Source: JAAZGD01 sp034003765
Lineage (GTDB): Bacteria > Bacillota > Clostridia > Peptostreptococcales > Anaerovoracaceae
Reading direction: 5' to 3'
Assembly (NCBI GenBank): GCA_034003765.1
Contig: JAVEXZ010000010.1
Coordinates: 6,604 to 70,603 of the forward strand
DNA length: 64,000 bases
The first letter of the stretch is position 1, and every line of letters starts with the position of its first letter. Below the pieces are notes generated by a model that saw only the letters and a list, made by a program, of their open reading frames with translations, did not search any database and was not told the DNA's origin. Both the position numbers and the translations under genes were made by a program. Shown in pieces: positions 43,069-51,879 of the stretch.

Positions 43069-43563
43069 CTACTTTAATTCCAATTCCATATAGCGAGTTC
43101 CTTCCATGGGATGATAAATGTAAGGTTCAATATCTTGAAAGCCAAAGCTTTCATATAACCTTTGGGCTGCTTGCATAGTTGGCAGGGTATCCAAACGAAG
43201 TTTATCATACCCAAGTTTCTTAGCCTCATCTATAACGGCTTCTACTAGCATCCTGCCTATCTTATGTTTTCTGAAATCTTTACGTACATATAGCCTCTTC
43301 ATTTCACATATTTTATCTAAGTTCTTTCGTAGAGCAACGCACCCTGCCAATTGACCATCTATAAATGCCAAGAGAAAAGTTCCCTCAGGAGGAGCATATT
43401 TACCAGGTAATCCCCTAACTTCTTCTCGAAAGTTCTGAAAACAAAGATCCACACCTATTGCATCCTCGTATTCCATCAAGATCTCTTTGGCAAGATTTAT
43501 TGTGCCTTGACTATCTAGATGTTTAATCTCTATGATTGCTTGTTTGCTATTGTCTTCCGACAT
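43069..43563 (-). CDS. GNAT family N-acetyltransferase
   Basis: A 164-residue acetyltransferase. The acetyl-CoA loop is KRLYVRKDFRKHKIGRMLVE near residue 92 (RKHKIG), with a following LRLDTLPTMQAAQRLYESFGF motif B and a terminal MELELK strand. This layout is typical of small-molecule GNAT enzymes. GGGGGAAG lies six bases before ATG 43563. It stands alone, divergent from the efflux operon; the substrate is unknown. Confidence 0.88.
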   Translation of the reverse strand: MSEDNSKQAIIEIKHLDSQGTINLAKEILMEYEDAIGVDLCFQNFREEVRGLPGKYAPPEGTFLLAFIDGQLAGCVALRKNLDKICEMKRLYVRKDFRKHKIGRMLVEAVIDEAKKLGYDKLRLDTLPTMQAAQRLYESFGFQDIEPYIYHPMEGTRYMELELK

Positions 43564-43684
43564 ATTAAACTTCCCCCTATTAAACGGAATAATTTACGAG
43601 TATTATAGCATACCTTTTTTACTTCGTTAACATGCTATTTCCATCATACTTAGGGTATAATTGTTCTAAGATTTATAACCAGTT

Positions 43685-43703
43685 TAGACTTATAATCAGT
43701 CTA
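43685..43703. promoter_or_regulatory. Inverted repeat enclosing a -10 box upstream of the efflux operon
   Basis: TAGACT-TATAATC-AGTCTA is a 19-bp palindrome with a perfect TATAAT in the centre, 48 bp before the adaptor ATG. No good -35 box lies at the right distance, so this may be an operator or an activator-dependent promoter. Confidence 0.4.
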
Positions 43704-43750
43704 GCAAATATTTTTAACTTGATATTAGATGAAGAGGAGGCTGAATCCCG

Positions 43751-44848
43751 ATGATTTCAACTATTTTAAAAAACAAGAGAGCTCTACTGATAATTGGCCT
43801 AGTTATAATTATCCTAGTAGCAGCTATTATTTTTTTTATCAGCAGAGATGAACCAGTAGAGGTTCTATCGGTAAAGGAAGAGCCCTACACGGAAAAGATA
43901 ATTGCCGTTGGCCAATTAGGGCTTGAGCAAGAAACAACTCTTGTTGCTGAAGTAAATGGTACCATCAATAAAATTACGGCCAGCCCAGGAGAGACAGTAG
44001 CATCAGGGAGTTTGTTAATAGAAATTGAAAACCAGACTAGCTTAGAATATGCCTCAGCCAAAAGCGAATACGATCGATTAGTATCACTACAGTCAATATC
44101 AAGAATTGATTATAATAATGCAACAACACTATACAATGAGGGGGCTATTTCAAAAAGTGATATGCTCCTTAAAAGAACCGCCTACGAAGCATCCCTATCC
44201 CAACTAAGGGCAGCTCAATTGCAACTTGAAATATCCCAAGACAACAAGGGTAAATACAGCATTACAGTACCATGGGATTCGGTGCTCCTAAAATCCTATG
44301 TAGCCCCTGGAGACTATGTTAGAACAGGAGATTCTCTTGCAGAAATCGGCAGTGTTGGAGGTTACAAAATTTTAGCAGAGCTAGACGAAAAGTACTTCCC
44401 ATATATAAGAAATGAAATGCCTGTAATGATTTCCGTTGGAGACGGCAAACAAGGAGAAACAAAAGGATCAATTGATAATATCACTCCTCAAATAGATGTT
44501 AATACAGGTACATTTGAAATACGGATTGCTGTGCCTGATGGATTTCCTTATCAAGCTTCCAACTTAACAGTAAATTTGGAAATTATTTTGTTGGAAAAAG
44601 ACAAAGTAATAGTTATCCCACAAAATTATCTGGTTCGGGAAGATGGTGAGCAAGGGGCAAACAAAACTTATGTACTTGTTAATGATAAAGGCAGGGCTGT
44701 AAAAACATATATAGAGACACAAGCTACCTTTTCTGCAAAGGTCCTTGTCCTTAAAGGCATAGAACCAGGAACCCTTTTAATATCTCCTGAGTCAGGAATA
44801 AAGGATGGGGACTCTGTAAAAAAATATAAGGAGAGTGATGCTGCTTGA
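43751..44848 (+). CDS. Efflux transporter adaptor subunit (MFP/HlyD family)
   Basis: A 365-residue membrane-fusion-type protein with an N-terminal transmembrane anchor (about residues 10-30), a biotinyl-lipoyl-like half (GTINKITASPGETVASGSLL), a coiled hairpin with EYDRLVSLQ and TAYEASLSQLRAAQLQLE, and a barrel domain. It resembles YknX/MacA adaptors that work with an ABC permease and ATPase, which follow directly. AGGAGG is about eight bases before the ATG. The transported substrate is unknown; peptides or antimicrobials are usual for such systems. Confidence 0.86.
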   Translation: MISTILKNKRALLIIGLVIIILVAAIIFFISRDEPVEVLSVKEEPYTEKIIAVGQLGLEQETTLVAEVNGTINKITASPGETVASGSLLIEIENQTSLEYASAKSEYDRLVSLQSISRIDYNNATTLYNEGAISKSDMLLKRTAYEASLSQLRAAQLQLEISQDNKGKYSITVPWDSVLLKSYVAPGDYVRTGDSLAEIGSVGGYKILAELDEKYFPYIRNEMPVMISVGDGKQGETKGSIDNITPQIDVNTGTFEIRIAVPDGFPYQASNLTVNLEIILLEKDKVIVIPQNYLVREDGEQGANKTYVLVNDKGRAVKTYIETQATFSAKVLVLKGIEPGTLLISPESGIKDGDSVKKYKESDAA

Positions 44849-46050
44849 ATTTTGAATTAAAAATGGCTCTCCGTTTTATAGGAAGTGGCAGGAGCCAAAC
44901 TGTTTTTATAATTGTAGGTATTGCAATTGGTGTTGCTGTTCAGATTTTTCTTGGCTCTTTAATAACCAGTTTACAAGACAGCTTGGTAAATGAAACCATC
45001 GGTAACAGCTCACATATTACCATTCGAAGCGAAGAGGACTATATAACTCAAGCTTTAGATGAGGACCCATCAAATGCAACTTTTTTCAGAGGCAACCTTA
45101 CAAATGGGTCCGAAAACTTAGATAACTGGGCGCCTCTAGTTGATGAAATCAAGAACGACCCTTCTGTAACTGCTGTATCCCCAACACTACAAGGTACCGC
45201 TTTGATAAGAAGTGGTGGTATGGATAAGTCTGTTCAAATCAAGGGGATCTTTTTTGAACAAGCAGATTCTATATATGATATAAGCCCAAGGATGGTAGAT
45301 GGAAACCCAACTGTGGAAGGCAACACTATTCTAATGGGTAAGAGTTTATCAGAAGATTTAGGAGTGCAAAGTGGTGACAGTGTAAATCTTCTCTTACCAA
45401 ATAGCGGGACTGTTCGATTAATAGTGGGGGGAACATTTGACTTACAAAATGAAAGTGTAAATGGGTCTTTGCTTTTCATGGACCTACGAAGGACACAGAA
45501 ACTATTTAATACTGGAGATGCAGTGTCTTCAATCGAGACACAGGTCACTGACCCCTTTGCTGTAGACATAATTGCAGATGATTGGAGAGCTCGACTGGGA
45601 AATGTTAAAATTGATGAATGGAAGCAGCTAAATGCTCAGCTTTTAAGCGCACTATCTAGCCAAAGCAGTTCCTCTTATACAATCCAATTTTTCGTTATAC
45701 TTTCTATAACCCTGGGAATTGCTAGTGTACTCGCTGTATCAGTAATACAAAAATCCAAGGAAATCGGGATTTTGAAGGCTATGGGTACAACGAAAAAGAG
45801 TGCCAGCCGTATCTTTGTCCTTCAGGGGTTGATTTTAGGCTTTTTAGGGTCCATGGCAGGGGTCTTAGCAGGTATCCTCCTCCTAAGCGCTTTTAATTCA
45901 GCAGAGGGGCTCTCATTCAGTATCTCATACAGATGGAGTAACCTACTTCTTCTTGCTGGGATAGCTACTGGTGCGGGTGCAATAGCATCTGTCATTCCTG
46001 CTAGGCGATCAGCAAACTTAAACCCAATGGAGGCTATCAAAAATGGATAA
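44845..46050 (+). CDS. MacB-like ABC transporter permease (FtsX domain)
   Basis: A 401-residue permease starting at TTG 44845, which overlaps the adaptor stop; AAGGAG lies about 11 bases upstream. It has one N-terminal helix, a large extracytoplasmic domain (about residues 45-265) and three C-terminal helices with the FtsX motif KSKEIGILKAMGTTKKSASRIF and a final ARRSANLNPMEAI. This is the MacB/YknZ mechanotransmission design. A later ATG (44863) would cut off the conserved N-terminal residues. Confidence 0.88.
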   Translation: MNFELKMALRFIGSGRSQTVFIIVGIAIGVAVQIFLGSLITSLQDSLVNETIGNSSHITIRSEEDYITQALDEDPSNATFFRGNLTNGSENLDNWAPLVDEIKNDPSVTAVSPTLQGTALIRSGGMDKSVQIKGIFFEQADSIYDISPRMVDGNPTVEGNTILMGKSLSEDLGVQSGDSVNLLLPNSGTVRLIVGGTFDLQNESVNGSLLFMDLRRTQKLFNTGDAVSSIETQVTDPFAVDIIADDWRARLGNVKIDEWKQLNAQLLSALSSQSSSSYTIQFFVILSITLGIASVLAVSVIQKSKEIGILKAMGTTKKSASRIFVLQGLILGFLGSMAGVLAGILLLSAFNSAEGLSFSISYRWSNLLLLAGIATGAGAIASVIPARRSANLNPMEAIKNG

Positions 46051-46804
46051 GGTATTATTAAGAGGCGAGGGCCTCACTCGTGAATACGGAACTACTATTA
46101 TCACGACTGCATTAGATCAAGTTTCTATAACGTTAAATAATAGTGAATTTTCTAGTGTAATAGGCCAATCTGGATGTGGAAAAAGTACCCTACTTAATAT
46201 GCTTGGTGCTCTAGATAAACCAACTCGGGGGACTTTAATATTTAAAGATAGAAATCTATCAGAAATGAATGATGGAGAATTAGCCGCCTTTCGAAACAAA
46301 AATATAGGTTTTATTTTTCAGTTCCATCATTTGCTGCCTGAGTTTACCGCTCTAGAAAATGTCTTGTTACCTACTTGGATTGAAACACGTACAGCAGACA
46401 AAAAGAAGGAAGCTAGAGCAAAAGAATTATTAGAGTTAGTTGGTTTGGCTGATCGAATGAATAATATGGCTCCCAACCTTTCAGGAGGACAACAACAAAG
46501 GGTTTCAATTGCAAGGGCGCTTATTAATAACCCAAATCTAGTACTTGCAGATGAACCTACAGGTAATTTGGATTCTGATTCTACAGACCAAGTATACGAA
46601 CTTCTAAGAAATATAAACAAAGAGTTGGATATGTCCTTCCTGATAGTAACTCATGATCGTCATATAGCAGAAAAATCCGACCGGGTTATTGAAATGTCCG
46701 ACGGCCGGATAATTAACGATTATAAAACTTCCGAAAAACTTCCTGAAGAATTATGGGAATGCCTTGCACCCAATAACTGTAAGCTGTTACACCCAGAAGC
46801 TTAG
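46043..46804 (+). CDS. ABC transporter ATP-binding protein (MacB/LolD type)
   Basis: A 253-residue ATPase with Walker A GQSGCGKST near residue 40, a Q-loop FIFQFHHLLPEFTALENV, the signature LSGGQQQRVSIARAL near 143 and Walker B LVLADEPTGNLDSDS near 163. These are all typical of MacB-type ATPases. The C-terminus has a short extra piece ending in Cys-containing ECLAPNNCKLLHPEA. It overlaps the permease by 8 bp and completes the three-gene efflux operon. Confidence 0.92.
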   Translation: MDKVLLRGEGLTREYGTTIITTALDQVSITLNNSEFSSVIGQSGCGKSTLLNMLGALDKPTRGTLIFKDRNLSEMNDGELAAFRNKNIGFIFQFHHLLPEFTALENVLLPTWIETRTADKKKEARAKELLELVGLADRMNNMAPNLSGGQQQRVSIARALINNPNLVLADEPTGNLDSDSTDQVYELLRNINKELDMSFLIVTHDRHIAEKSDRVIEMSDGRIINDYKTSEKLPEELWECLAPNNCKLLHPEA

Positions 46805-46849
46805 GATTATTGTATATGAGCTATATTGAGTATTCGGATTAACTTTGTA

Positions 46850-47335
46850 TTAATAATCTTTCCTAATCCCAAACTCAGGGGCTTCCACCCACTCATCTCC
46901 GCTTCTTAGCATCTGAGACATTTCATCAAAAAGTTTAAAGTGCTTCCTTTCTTGATCTATCAGGAAATGAAGTATTTTTTTCTCCTCGTCTTTTTGAGAT
47001 TTTTCTAAAATGCTCTTATAAAAATCTATACTCTTTTGTTCTTTGTCCATTGCCATTCTGTAAAAATCAAATTGGTCTGGTTGGGCTTTTATCTCGATCT
47101 CAAATTGTTCGTCTCCTGGGTATATCTCTTTAATACACTTTTCTAAATCAGTTTCCTTTAAATCTGAAGGGCTTCCTTGAATCATCGATTCTATTATCCC
47201 CCTGTGCTTTGCTTCCTCTTTAGCCAGCAAACGACAAACAGCCTTTAATCCATAATTTTCATTTTTCTCTTCTTGTTCAAGGTAAAACTTCTCACCTTCA
47301 TTTTCCATTTCAATTGCTAATTTTAGAATATCCAT
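46850..47335 (-). CDS. Ferritin-like (rubrerythrin-type) diiron protein
   Basis: A 161-residue helical protein with two ferritin-like metal motifs: MENEGEKFYLEQEE near residue 10 with LLAKEEAKHRGIIE near 37, and MAMDKEQKSIDFYKSILE near 92 with FLIDQERKHFKLFDEM near 124. The E-x-x-H pattern supports a diiron site. No rubredoxin-like Cys motif is present. It may serve in peroxide or metal stress and lies 54 bp after the copper ATPase gene in the same direction. Confidence 0.85.
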   Translation of the reverse strand: MDILKLAIEMENEGEKFYLEQEEKNENYGLKAVCRLLAKEEAKHRGIIESMIQGSPSDLKETDLEKCIKEIYPGDEQFEIEIKAQPDQFDFYRMAMDKEQKSIDFYKSILEKSQKDEEKKILHFLIDQERKHFKLFDEMSQMLRSGDEWVEAPEFGIRKDY

Positions 47336-47389
47336 TTCATTCCCCTTTCTTTACCCACTGAAATTATCGTTGAAATTATCAACACATTA

Positions 47390-49636
47390 CTAGTCTTTTC
47401 TGAAGTTTTTTATCCTTAAGGCATTTGATACAACTGAAACAGAACTTAAGGACATCGCTGCCGCTGCCAACATTGGATTTAATAAGGGACCTCCAAAAAC
47501 ATATAGAAGACCTGCAGCAACAGGAATTCCTATTACATTATATCCGAATGCCCAAAAAAGATTTTGCTTTATAGTTTTAATAGTTCGTTTACTAAGTTTG
47601 ATTGCAGTTACTACACCAGACAAATCATTGCCCATCAGGACAATATCTGCTGATTCTATTGCTACATCAGTACCTGAGCCAATGGCAATACCAATATCTC
47701 CTTGTACCAATGCAGGAGCATCATTTATTCCATCTCCAACCATAGCCACTTTTTTCCCTGCATCCTGAATTTTCTTAACTTCGAAAGATTTACCTTCCGG
47801 CAATACACCTGCAAGAACATGTTCTATTCCTACAGTTTTGGCAATTGCTTGACCAGTTTTTTCATGGTCTCCTGTAATCATTATAACATCAAGACCCATA
47901 TTTTTTAGCTCTGTTATTGCCTTTGCGCTTCCTGGTTTAATAACATCAGCTACAGCAATAATTCCAGCTAGCTCTTCGTTTACGCTAATATACACGGGAG
48001 TTTTACCGTCATCTGCTAAAGCTTCAAAACTTTCTTCTAACTCTATTACTGAGATAGACTTTTCTTCCATTAGTTTTTTGTTGCCTACTAAAACTCTACT
48101 TCCATCTATTTCAGCTTCTAGGCCCTTTCCTGGAAGAGCCATAAAACCCTCAATCTTTTTCAAAGAAATATTCTCTTCTTCAGCATTTTTTACTATAGCA
48201 TCAGCCAATGGATGTTCAGAACCCTTCTCCCCAGAAGCAGCCAATTGAAGGAGTTGATTTCTATCCATACCCTTGGCAGTTATAATATCTGTAACTACTG
48301 GCTTTCCTTCTGTAATTGTTCCCGTTTTATCAAGGATTATAGTTTCAACTTGGTGGGCTCTTTCCAGGGCTTCTCCACCTTTAAATAATATGCCATATTC
48401 CGTAGCCTTTCCAGTTCCTACCATAATTGCTGTTGGGGTTGCTAGGCCTAAGGCGCAAGGACAAGCAATAACTAGTACTGCTATAAAGATAGTCATGGAA
48501 AAAACCAGGCTTTCTCCACTGAGAATCCAGCCTAAAAATGATATTAAGGCAATGATAAAAACGATGGGAACAAATATGCCTGAAACCACATCAGCCATTC
48601 TGGCAATAGGTGCTTTAGAACCTTGTGCGTCTTCTACTAACTTTATAATCTGGGCTAAGGCTGTCTGGGAACCTATTTTAGTTGCCTGGAATTGAATAGT
48701 GCCGTTTTTATTTATAGTTGCCCCAAAAACATTATCTCCTTGAGTTTTTTCAACAGGAATACTCTCCCCTGTTAACATGGATTCGTCTATAGAAGTATTG
48801 CCTTCTAGAACAATTCCATCTACAGGTATTTTTTCTCCTGGCCTGACTATGATTCTATATCCCAACTCTACTTCATCGATAGGGATTTCATATTCTTTTC
48901 CGTCTTTAATGACTCGAGCAGTTTTTGGACTAAGTCCCATTAACTTTTTAATAGCCTGGGAAGTCTTACCTTTAGACTTGGCCTCTAGGAATCTCCCCAA
49001 AAGGATCAGAGTAATAATAACTCCAGCAGTTTCGAAATATAAATGGGGTGGTCCATGTAAGTTTCCTGTAAGTATATTTATGACTTCATATACACTGTAT
49101 ATAATAGCTGCTGTTGTCCCCATTGCAACTAGAGAGTCCATATTTGGGCTCCTGTTCCAGATCCCTCTATAGCCTACAACATAGAACTGATTTCCCACAA
49201 TCAAAATTGGGATGGTAAGCAGCAAGAGTAAAATTGCATACCTTTGTGGGTATATCATAGGGCTTAGAAATTCAGGAAAGGGAAAGGATATGGCAGAAAT
49301 CATTGGAGCCATAGATAAATATAGGAGAGGTCCAGCAAATATAGCTGAAACAACAAATTTAGTCCATAGTTTTTTGCTTTCTTTATCTTTCTCTTCCTGA
49401 TCTAAATCTATATTTTCTTGGGGCAAAATATCGACAGGCTGGTAACCGGCCTTGCTAATCTCACGCTTAATTTCCTCAAGGGTAATCTCACTTTCATTAA
49501 ATAATAATGTGGCTTTACCAGTAGCTAGGTTAACGGAAACCTCTTTAACACCTTCCATTTTCTCAATTACTTTTTCGACCCGGGCAGAACAAGCTGCACA
49601 AGTCATTCCCTTGATCTTTATAGTTTCTTTTTTCAT
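47390..49636 (-). CDS. copA: Copper-translocating P1B-type ATPase
   Basis: A 748-residue P-type ATPase with one N-terminal heavy-metal domain (GMTCAACS, Cys13 and Cys16), eight membrane helices, the CPC ion-site motif (ACPCALGLATPTA), the phosphorylation site DKTGT, SEHPLADAI with the HP dipeptide, and the GDGINDAPAL hinge. CPC with a single MTCAAC domain points to Cu+ export. Length is slightly short of two-domain forms. AGAGAGGA precedes the ATG. The upstream region holds a TATAAT, but I could not identify a CsoR or CopY site. Confidence 0.94.
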   Translation of the reverse strand: MKKETIKIKGMTCAACSARVEKVIEKMEGVKEVSVNLATGKATLLFNESEITLEEIKREISKAGYQPVDILPQENIDLDQEEKDKESKKLWTKFVVSAIFAGPLLYLSMAPMISAISFPFPEFLSPMIYPQRYAILLLLLTIPILIVGNQFYVVGYRGIWNRSPNMDSLVAMGTTAAIIYSVYEVINILTGNLHGPPHLYFETAGVIITLILLGRFLEAKSKGKTSQAIKKLMGLSPKTARVIKDGKEYEIPIDEVELGYRIIVRPGEKIPVDGIVLEGNTSIDESMLTGESIPVEKTQGDNVFGATINKNGTIQFQATKIGSQTALAQIIKLVEDAQGSKAPIARMADVVSGIFVPIVFIIALISFLGWILSGESLVFSMTIFIAVLVIACPCALGLATPTAIMVGTGKATEYGILFKGGEALERAHQVETIILDKTGTITEGKPVVTDIITAKGMDRNQLLQLAASGEKGSEHPLADAIVKNAEEENISLKKIEGFMALPGKGLEAEIDGSRVLVGNKKLMEEKSISVIELEESFEALADDGKTPVYISVNEELAGIIAVADVIKPGSAKAITELKNMGLDVIMITGDHEKTGQAIAKTVGIEHVLAGVLPEGKSFEVKKIQDAGKKVAMVGDGINDAPALVQGDIGIAIGSGTDVAIESADIVLMGNDLSGVVTAIKLSKRTIKTIKQNLFWAFGYNVIGIPVAAGLLYVFGGPLLNPMLAAAAMSLSSVSVVSNALRIKNFRKD

Positions 49637-49898
49637 AAGTCCTCTCTTTCTGTTGCTATATATTATACCTCTTAAGGCTTATAAACTAACACCTGAAAGC
49701 TAAGTCTCCTTAAAACAATTCACAAAGGTTTTCACCTAGCCTAAGAGCTTTCCAATATTCAAGAAATGAATTGTTAACTCTACTCTTTGCTCCATTGTGC
49801 TACAAGCCAAAGTCATTTTCATTTGGGTTTACAAACCCACAGTATTATATTTATTTCATAAAAATTTATAGAAATTTGTGTATTTTCACAATTTCCCC

Positions 49899-49927
49899 TT
49901 GACAGAGACAGGGCATTATTGTAAAGT
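49899..49927 (+). promoter_or_regulatory. Promoter of the dapA leader
   Basis: TTGACA (perfect), 17-bp spacer, TAAAGT. The transcript would start near 49934 and run about 245 nt before dapA. The preceding gap from copA (49637-49898) shows only a small TGGGTTT/AAACCCA hairpin at 49824-49839. Confidence 0.65.
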
Positions 49928-49957
49928 AGCAACAATAGATTTGAAAAGGGAGAAGAC

Positions 49958-50008
49958 ATGAATACAAAGATTATGACTTTTGCAGATAAAAAACACGGTA
50001 AGGGATAG
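49958..50008 (+). CDS. Candidate leader peptide of dapA
   Basis: A 16-residue ORF (ATG 49958, TAG 50006-50008) with AAGGGAG five bases before the start. The peptide is M-N-T-K-I-M-T-F-A-D-K-K-H-G-K-G. Four Lys codons (two adjacent), two Thr and two Met are all aspartate-family amino acids. It lies between a good promoter and a strong terminator that precedes dapA. I infer attenuation sensing lysyl-tRNA, but I did not find a convincing antiterminator, so the mechanism is less certain than for aroF. Confidence 0.55.
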   Translation: MNTKIMTFADKKHGKG

Positions 50009-50091
50009 CGCCGCCTTCGATTAAATAAATAATCCAGGGCAGGTGCATTTTCTCTTGCCCCAGGGATAAAGTCAGATGAACCATGCTGATT

Positions 50092-50130
50092 AACGTCTTT
50101 TGGGAATACCCCATAAGACGTTTTTTTTTT
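50092..50130 (+). terminator. Attenuator terminator upstream of dapA
   Basis: AACGTCTT / AAGACGTT with an inner TGGG / CCCA, followed by a run of ten T (50121-50130). It ends 48 bp before the dapA start. No T-box or lysine riboswitch core was recognised in the leader. Confidence 0.9.
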
Positions 50131-50178
50131 AGATTCATAACTTTTTATTACTCTTACTATTTTGAAAGGAGCACGAAA

Positions 50179-51054
50179 ATGATTGAAGGATCAATTGTAG
50201 CACTAATTACACCTTTTAACCCTGATGGAAGGGTTAACTTCGATAAAATCGGAGAACTCTTGGAATGGCACATCGCCAACAAAACTGATGGGATTCTAAT
50301 GCTGGGAACAACAAGTGAATCTCCAACTATGTCCCATGAAGAAGACGATGAAATATGTAAATTTGCTGTTGATGTTGTTAATAAGAGAGTACCAATTATT
50401 GCTAGTAGTGGTTCCAACTGTACGAAAACTGTGATTCAAAAAAGCCAAAGCTTTAAAAATTTAGGCGCTGACGGACTTTTAGCAATTTCCCCATACTATA
50501 ATAAAGCAAATAACCAAGGAATGTATCACCACTTTGCCGATGTGGCAGACGCAGTAGATCTTCCCATGATATTATATAACGTACCCGGAAGAACAGGTTG
50601 CAGCATACCAGTAGATGTAGTAAAGCGTTTATCCCTTCATAAAAATATTGTAGGGATAAAGGAAGCCAGTGGTGATATGAGCTATGCCGCCAAACTTTCA
50701 ACCTTCATAACCCCAGACTTTGCTATTTGGAGTGGCAACGATGATATTATTCTTCCTATTCTTAGCCTAGGTGGGTCAGGAGTTATCTCGGTGCTAGCTA
50801 ATATTATGCCCCTAGAAACCCACCAAATGGTTAGAGATTATTTAGATGGTAATATTGAAAAGGCCCGGAAATTCCAGATCGACTATATGCATCTTATTAA
50901 TGATTTATTTATTGAAGTAAACCCAATTCCTGTTAAGGAAGCTATGAATTTAATGGGCATGGGTGTAGGGGGCTATAGAATGCCCCTCTGTCCAATGGGT
51001 GATGACACTCGGGAGATTCTTAGATGTGAAATGGAAAGGATGGACTTAATATAG
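50179..51054 (+). CDS. dapA: 4-hydroxy-tetrahydrodipicolinate synthase
   Basis: Predicted 291-residue aldolase-type enzyme condensing pyruvate and aspartate semialdehyde. Catalytic residues are in place: Lys161 in VGIKEASGD, Tyr133 in ILYNVPGRTG, and the GTTSESPTM loop at residues 43-51. ATG 50179 has AAAGGAG seven bases upstream. The frame is open further upstream only because the terminator T-run reads as Phe codons. First gene of dapA-dapB, controlled by the leader described above. Confidence 0.96.
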   Translation: MIEGSIVALITPFNPDGRVNFDKIGELLEWHIANKTDGILMLGTTSESPTMSHEEDDEICKFAVDVVNKRVPIIASSGSNCTKTVIQKSQSFKNLGADGLLAISPYYNKANNQGMYHHFADVADAVDLPMILYNVPGRTGCSIPVDVVKRLSLHKNIVGIKEASGDMSYAAKLSTFITPDFAIWSGNDDIILPILSLGGSGVISVLANIMPLETHQMVRDYLDGNIEKARKFQIDYMHLINDLFIEVNPIPVKEAMNLMGMGVGGYRMPLCPMGDDTREILRCEMERMDLI

Positions 51055-51746
51055 TGAAGATTATTGTATCTGGAAAAGGTAGAATGGGAAAGGCTATTGA
51101 TGAAACTGCAGCAGAAATGAAATCCCAAATTCCAAATAGACCTTTGGAAATAGCTTCTTTTATCGGTAGAGAGCAAGTCTCAGAACCAATAGCTCAAGGT
51201 GATATTATTTTAGATTTTTCAAGCCCAAGTATGGCTCTTGCCATGGCTAATGTGGCAAAGAACAGGAGAATACCTTTCATAACTGGCACAACAGGTTTTA
51301 CCAAGGCTGAAATAGATGTCTTAAAAGATATTGCCCAAGAAATACCTTTGCTAGTTAGTTTTAATTTTTCTTTAGGCATCGCCCTTTTCGCACGAATTAT
51401 CAAAGGGATTCCATCAATTCTTGGGCCAACTTGGGATATAGAGCTATCAGAAACCCACCACAAAAATAAAGTTGATGCTCCAAGTGGAACGGCATTCCGG
51501 CTTTTAGAAGCTCTAGATCCTGATGAATCCTTGAGGAATTCGGGAGCTTTAGGAGTTCACTCCTTGCGAGGTGGCACAGTTATCGGTGAGCATACGGTGA
51601 GTTTTTTCGGTCCTCACGAAAGCTTATCTATAACTCATCGTTCAGAAGACCGTAAAGTTTTTGCTCAAGGAGCTTTAGTAGCCTGCGAAAAACTATTAAC
51701 GAAGGAAGCAGGCTTTTATACCCTGGAAGAACTAATGTTTAAGTAA
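51054..51746 (+). CDS. dapB: 4-hydroxy-tetrahydrodipicolinate reductase
   Basis: A 230-residue NAD(P)H-dependent enzyme starting at GTG 51054, which overlaps the dapA stop (TAGTG). The N-terminal nucleotide motif is shortened (VSGKGRMGKAI). The catalytic ETHHKNKVDAPSGTA (near residue 135) is the DapB signature, and GGTVIGEHTVSF follows. It is a little shorter than the enteric enzyme (270), as usual for some clostridial DapB. The next steps of the pathway are encoded on the opposite strand by dapL and lysA. Confidence 0.93.
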   Translation: MKIIVSGKGRMGKAIDETAAEMKSQIPNRPLEIASFIGREQVSEPIAQGDIILDFSSPSMALAMANVAKNRRIPFITGTTGFTKAEIDVLKDIAQEIPLLVSFNFSLGIALFARIIKGIPSILGPTWDIELSETHHKNKVDAPSGTAFRLLEALDPDESLRNSGALGVHSLRGGTVIGEHTVSFFGPHESLSITHRSEDRKVFAQGALVACEKLLTKEAGFYTLEELMFK

Positions 51747-51763
51747 AACTGAAGGACTGATTC

Positions 51764-51796
51764 AAGGATTTCTGATTTGCAGAAATCCTTTGTTTT
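51764..51796 (+). terminator. Terminator after dapB
   Basis: AAGGATTTCTG / CAGAAATCCTT with a five-base loop, then TGTTTT. It separates dapAB from the convergent dapL gene. Confidence 0.85.
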
Positions 51797-51879
51797 ATCT
51801 AATCAATATCCAGGATTTATTTATCTCATCATTATTTAATATCTAATACACCAGTCCAAATTCATGATTCCTTAAATAA

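Noticed and set aside
49824..49839. Small TGGGTTT/AAACCCA hairpin between copA and the dapA promoter
   Set aside because: The loop is two bases and no T-run follows; it is too small to call a terminator or operator.
49934..50091. Lysine riboswitch or T-box in the dapA leader
   Set aside because: I looked for the conserved T-box AGGGTGGNACCGCG core and lysine-riboswitch core segments and did not recognise them. A covariance search would be decisive.
50083..50178. Upstream in-frame extension of dapA rich in Phe and Tyr
   Set aside because: It is translation across the terminator T-run and spacer. It has no ribosome binding site, and the real start at 50179 has AAAGGAG and matches the family N-terminus.
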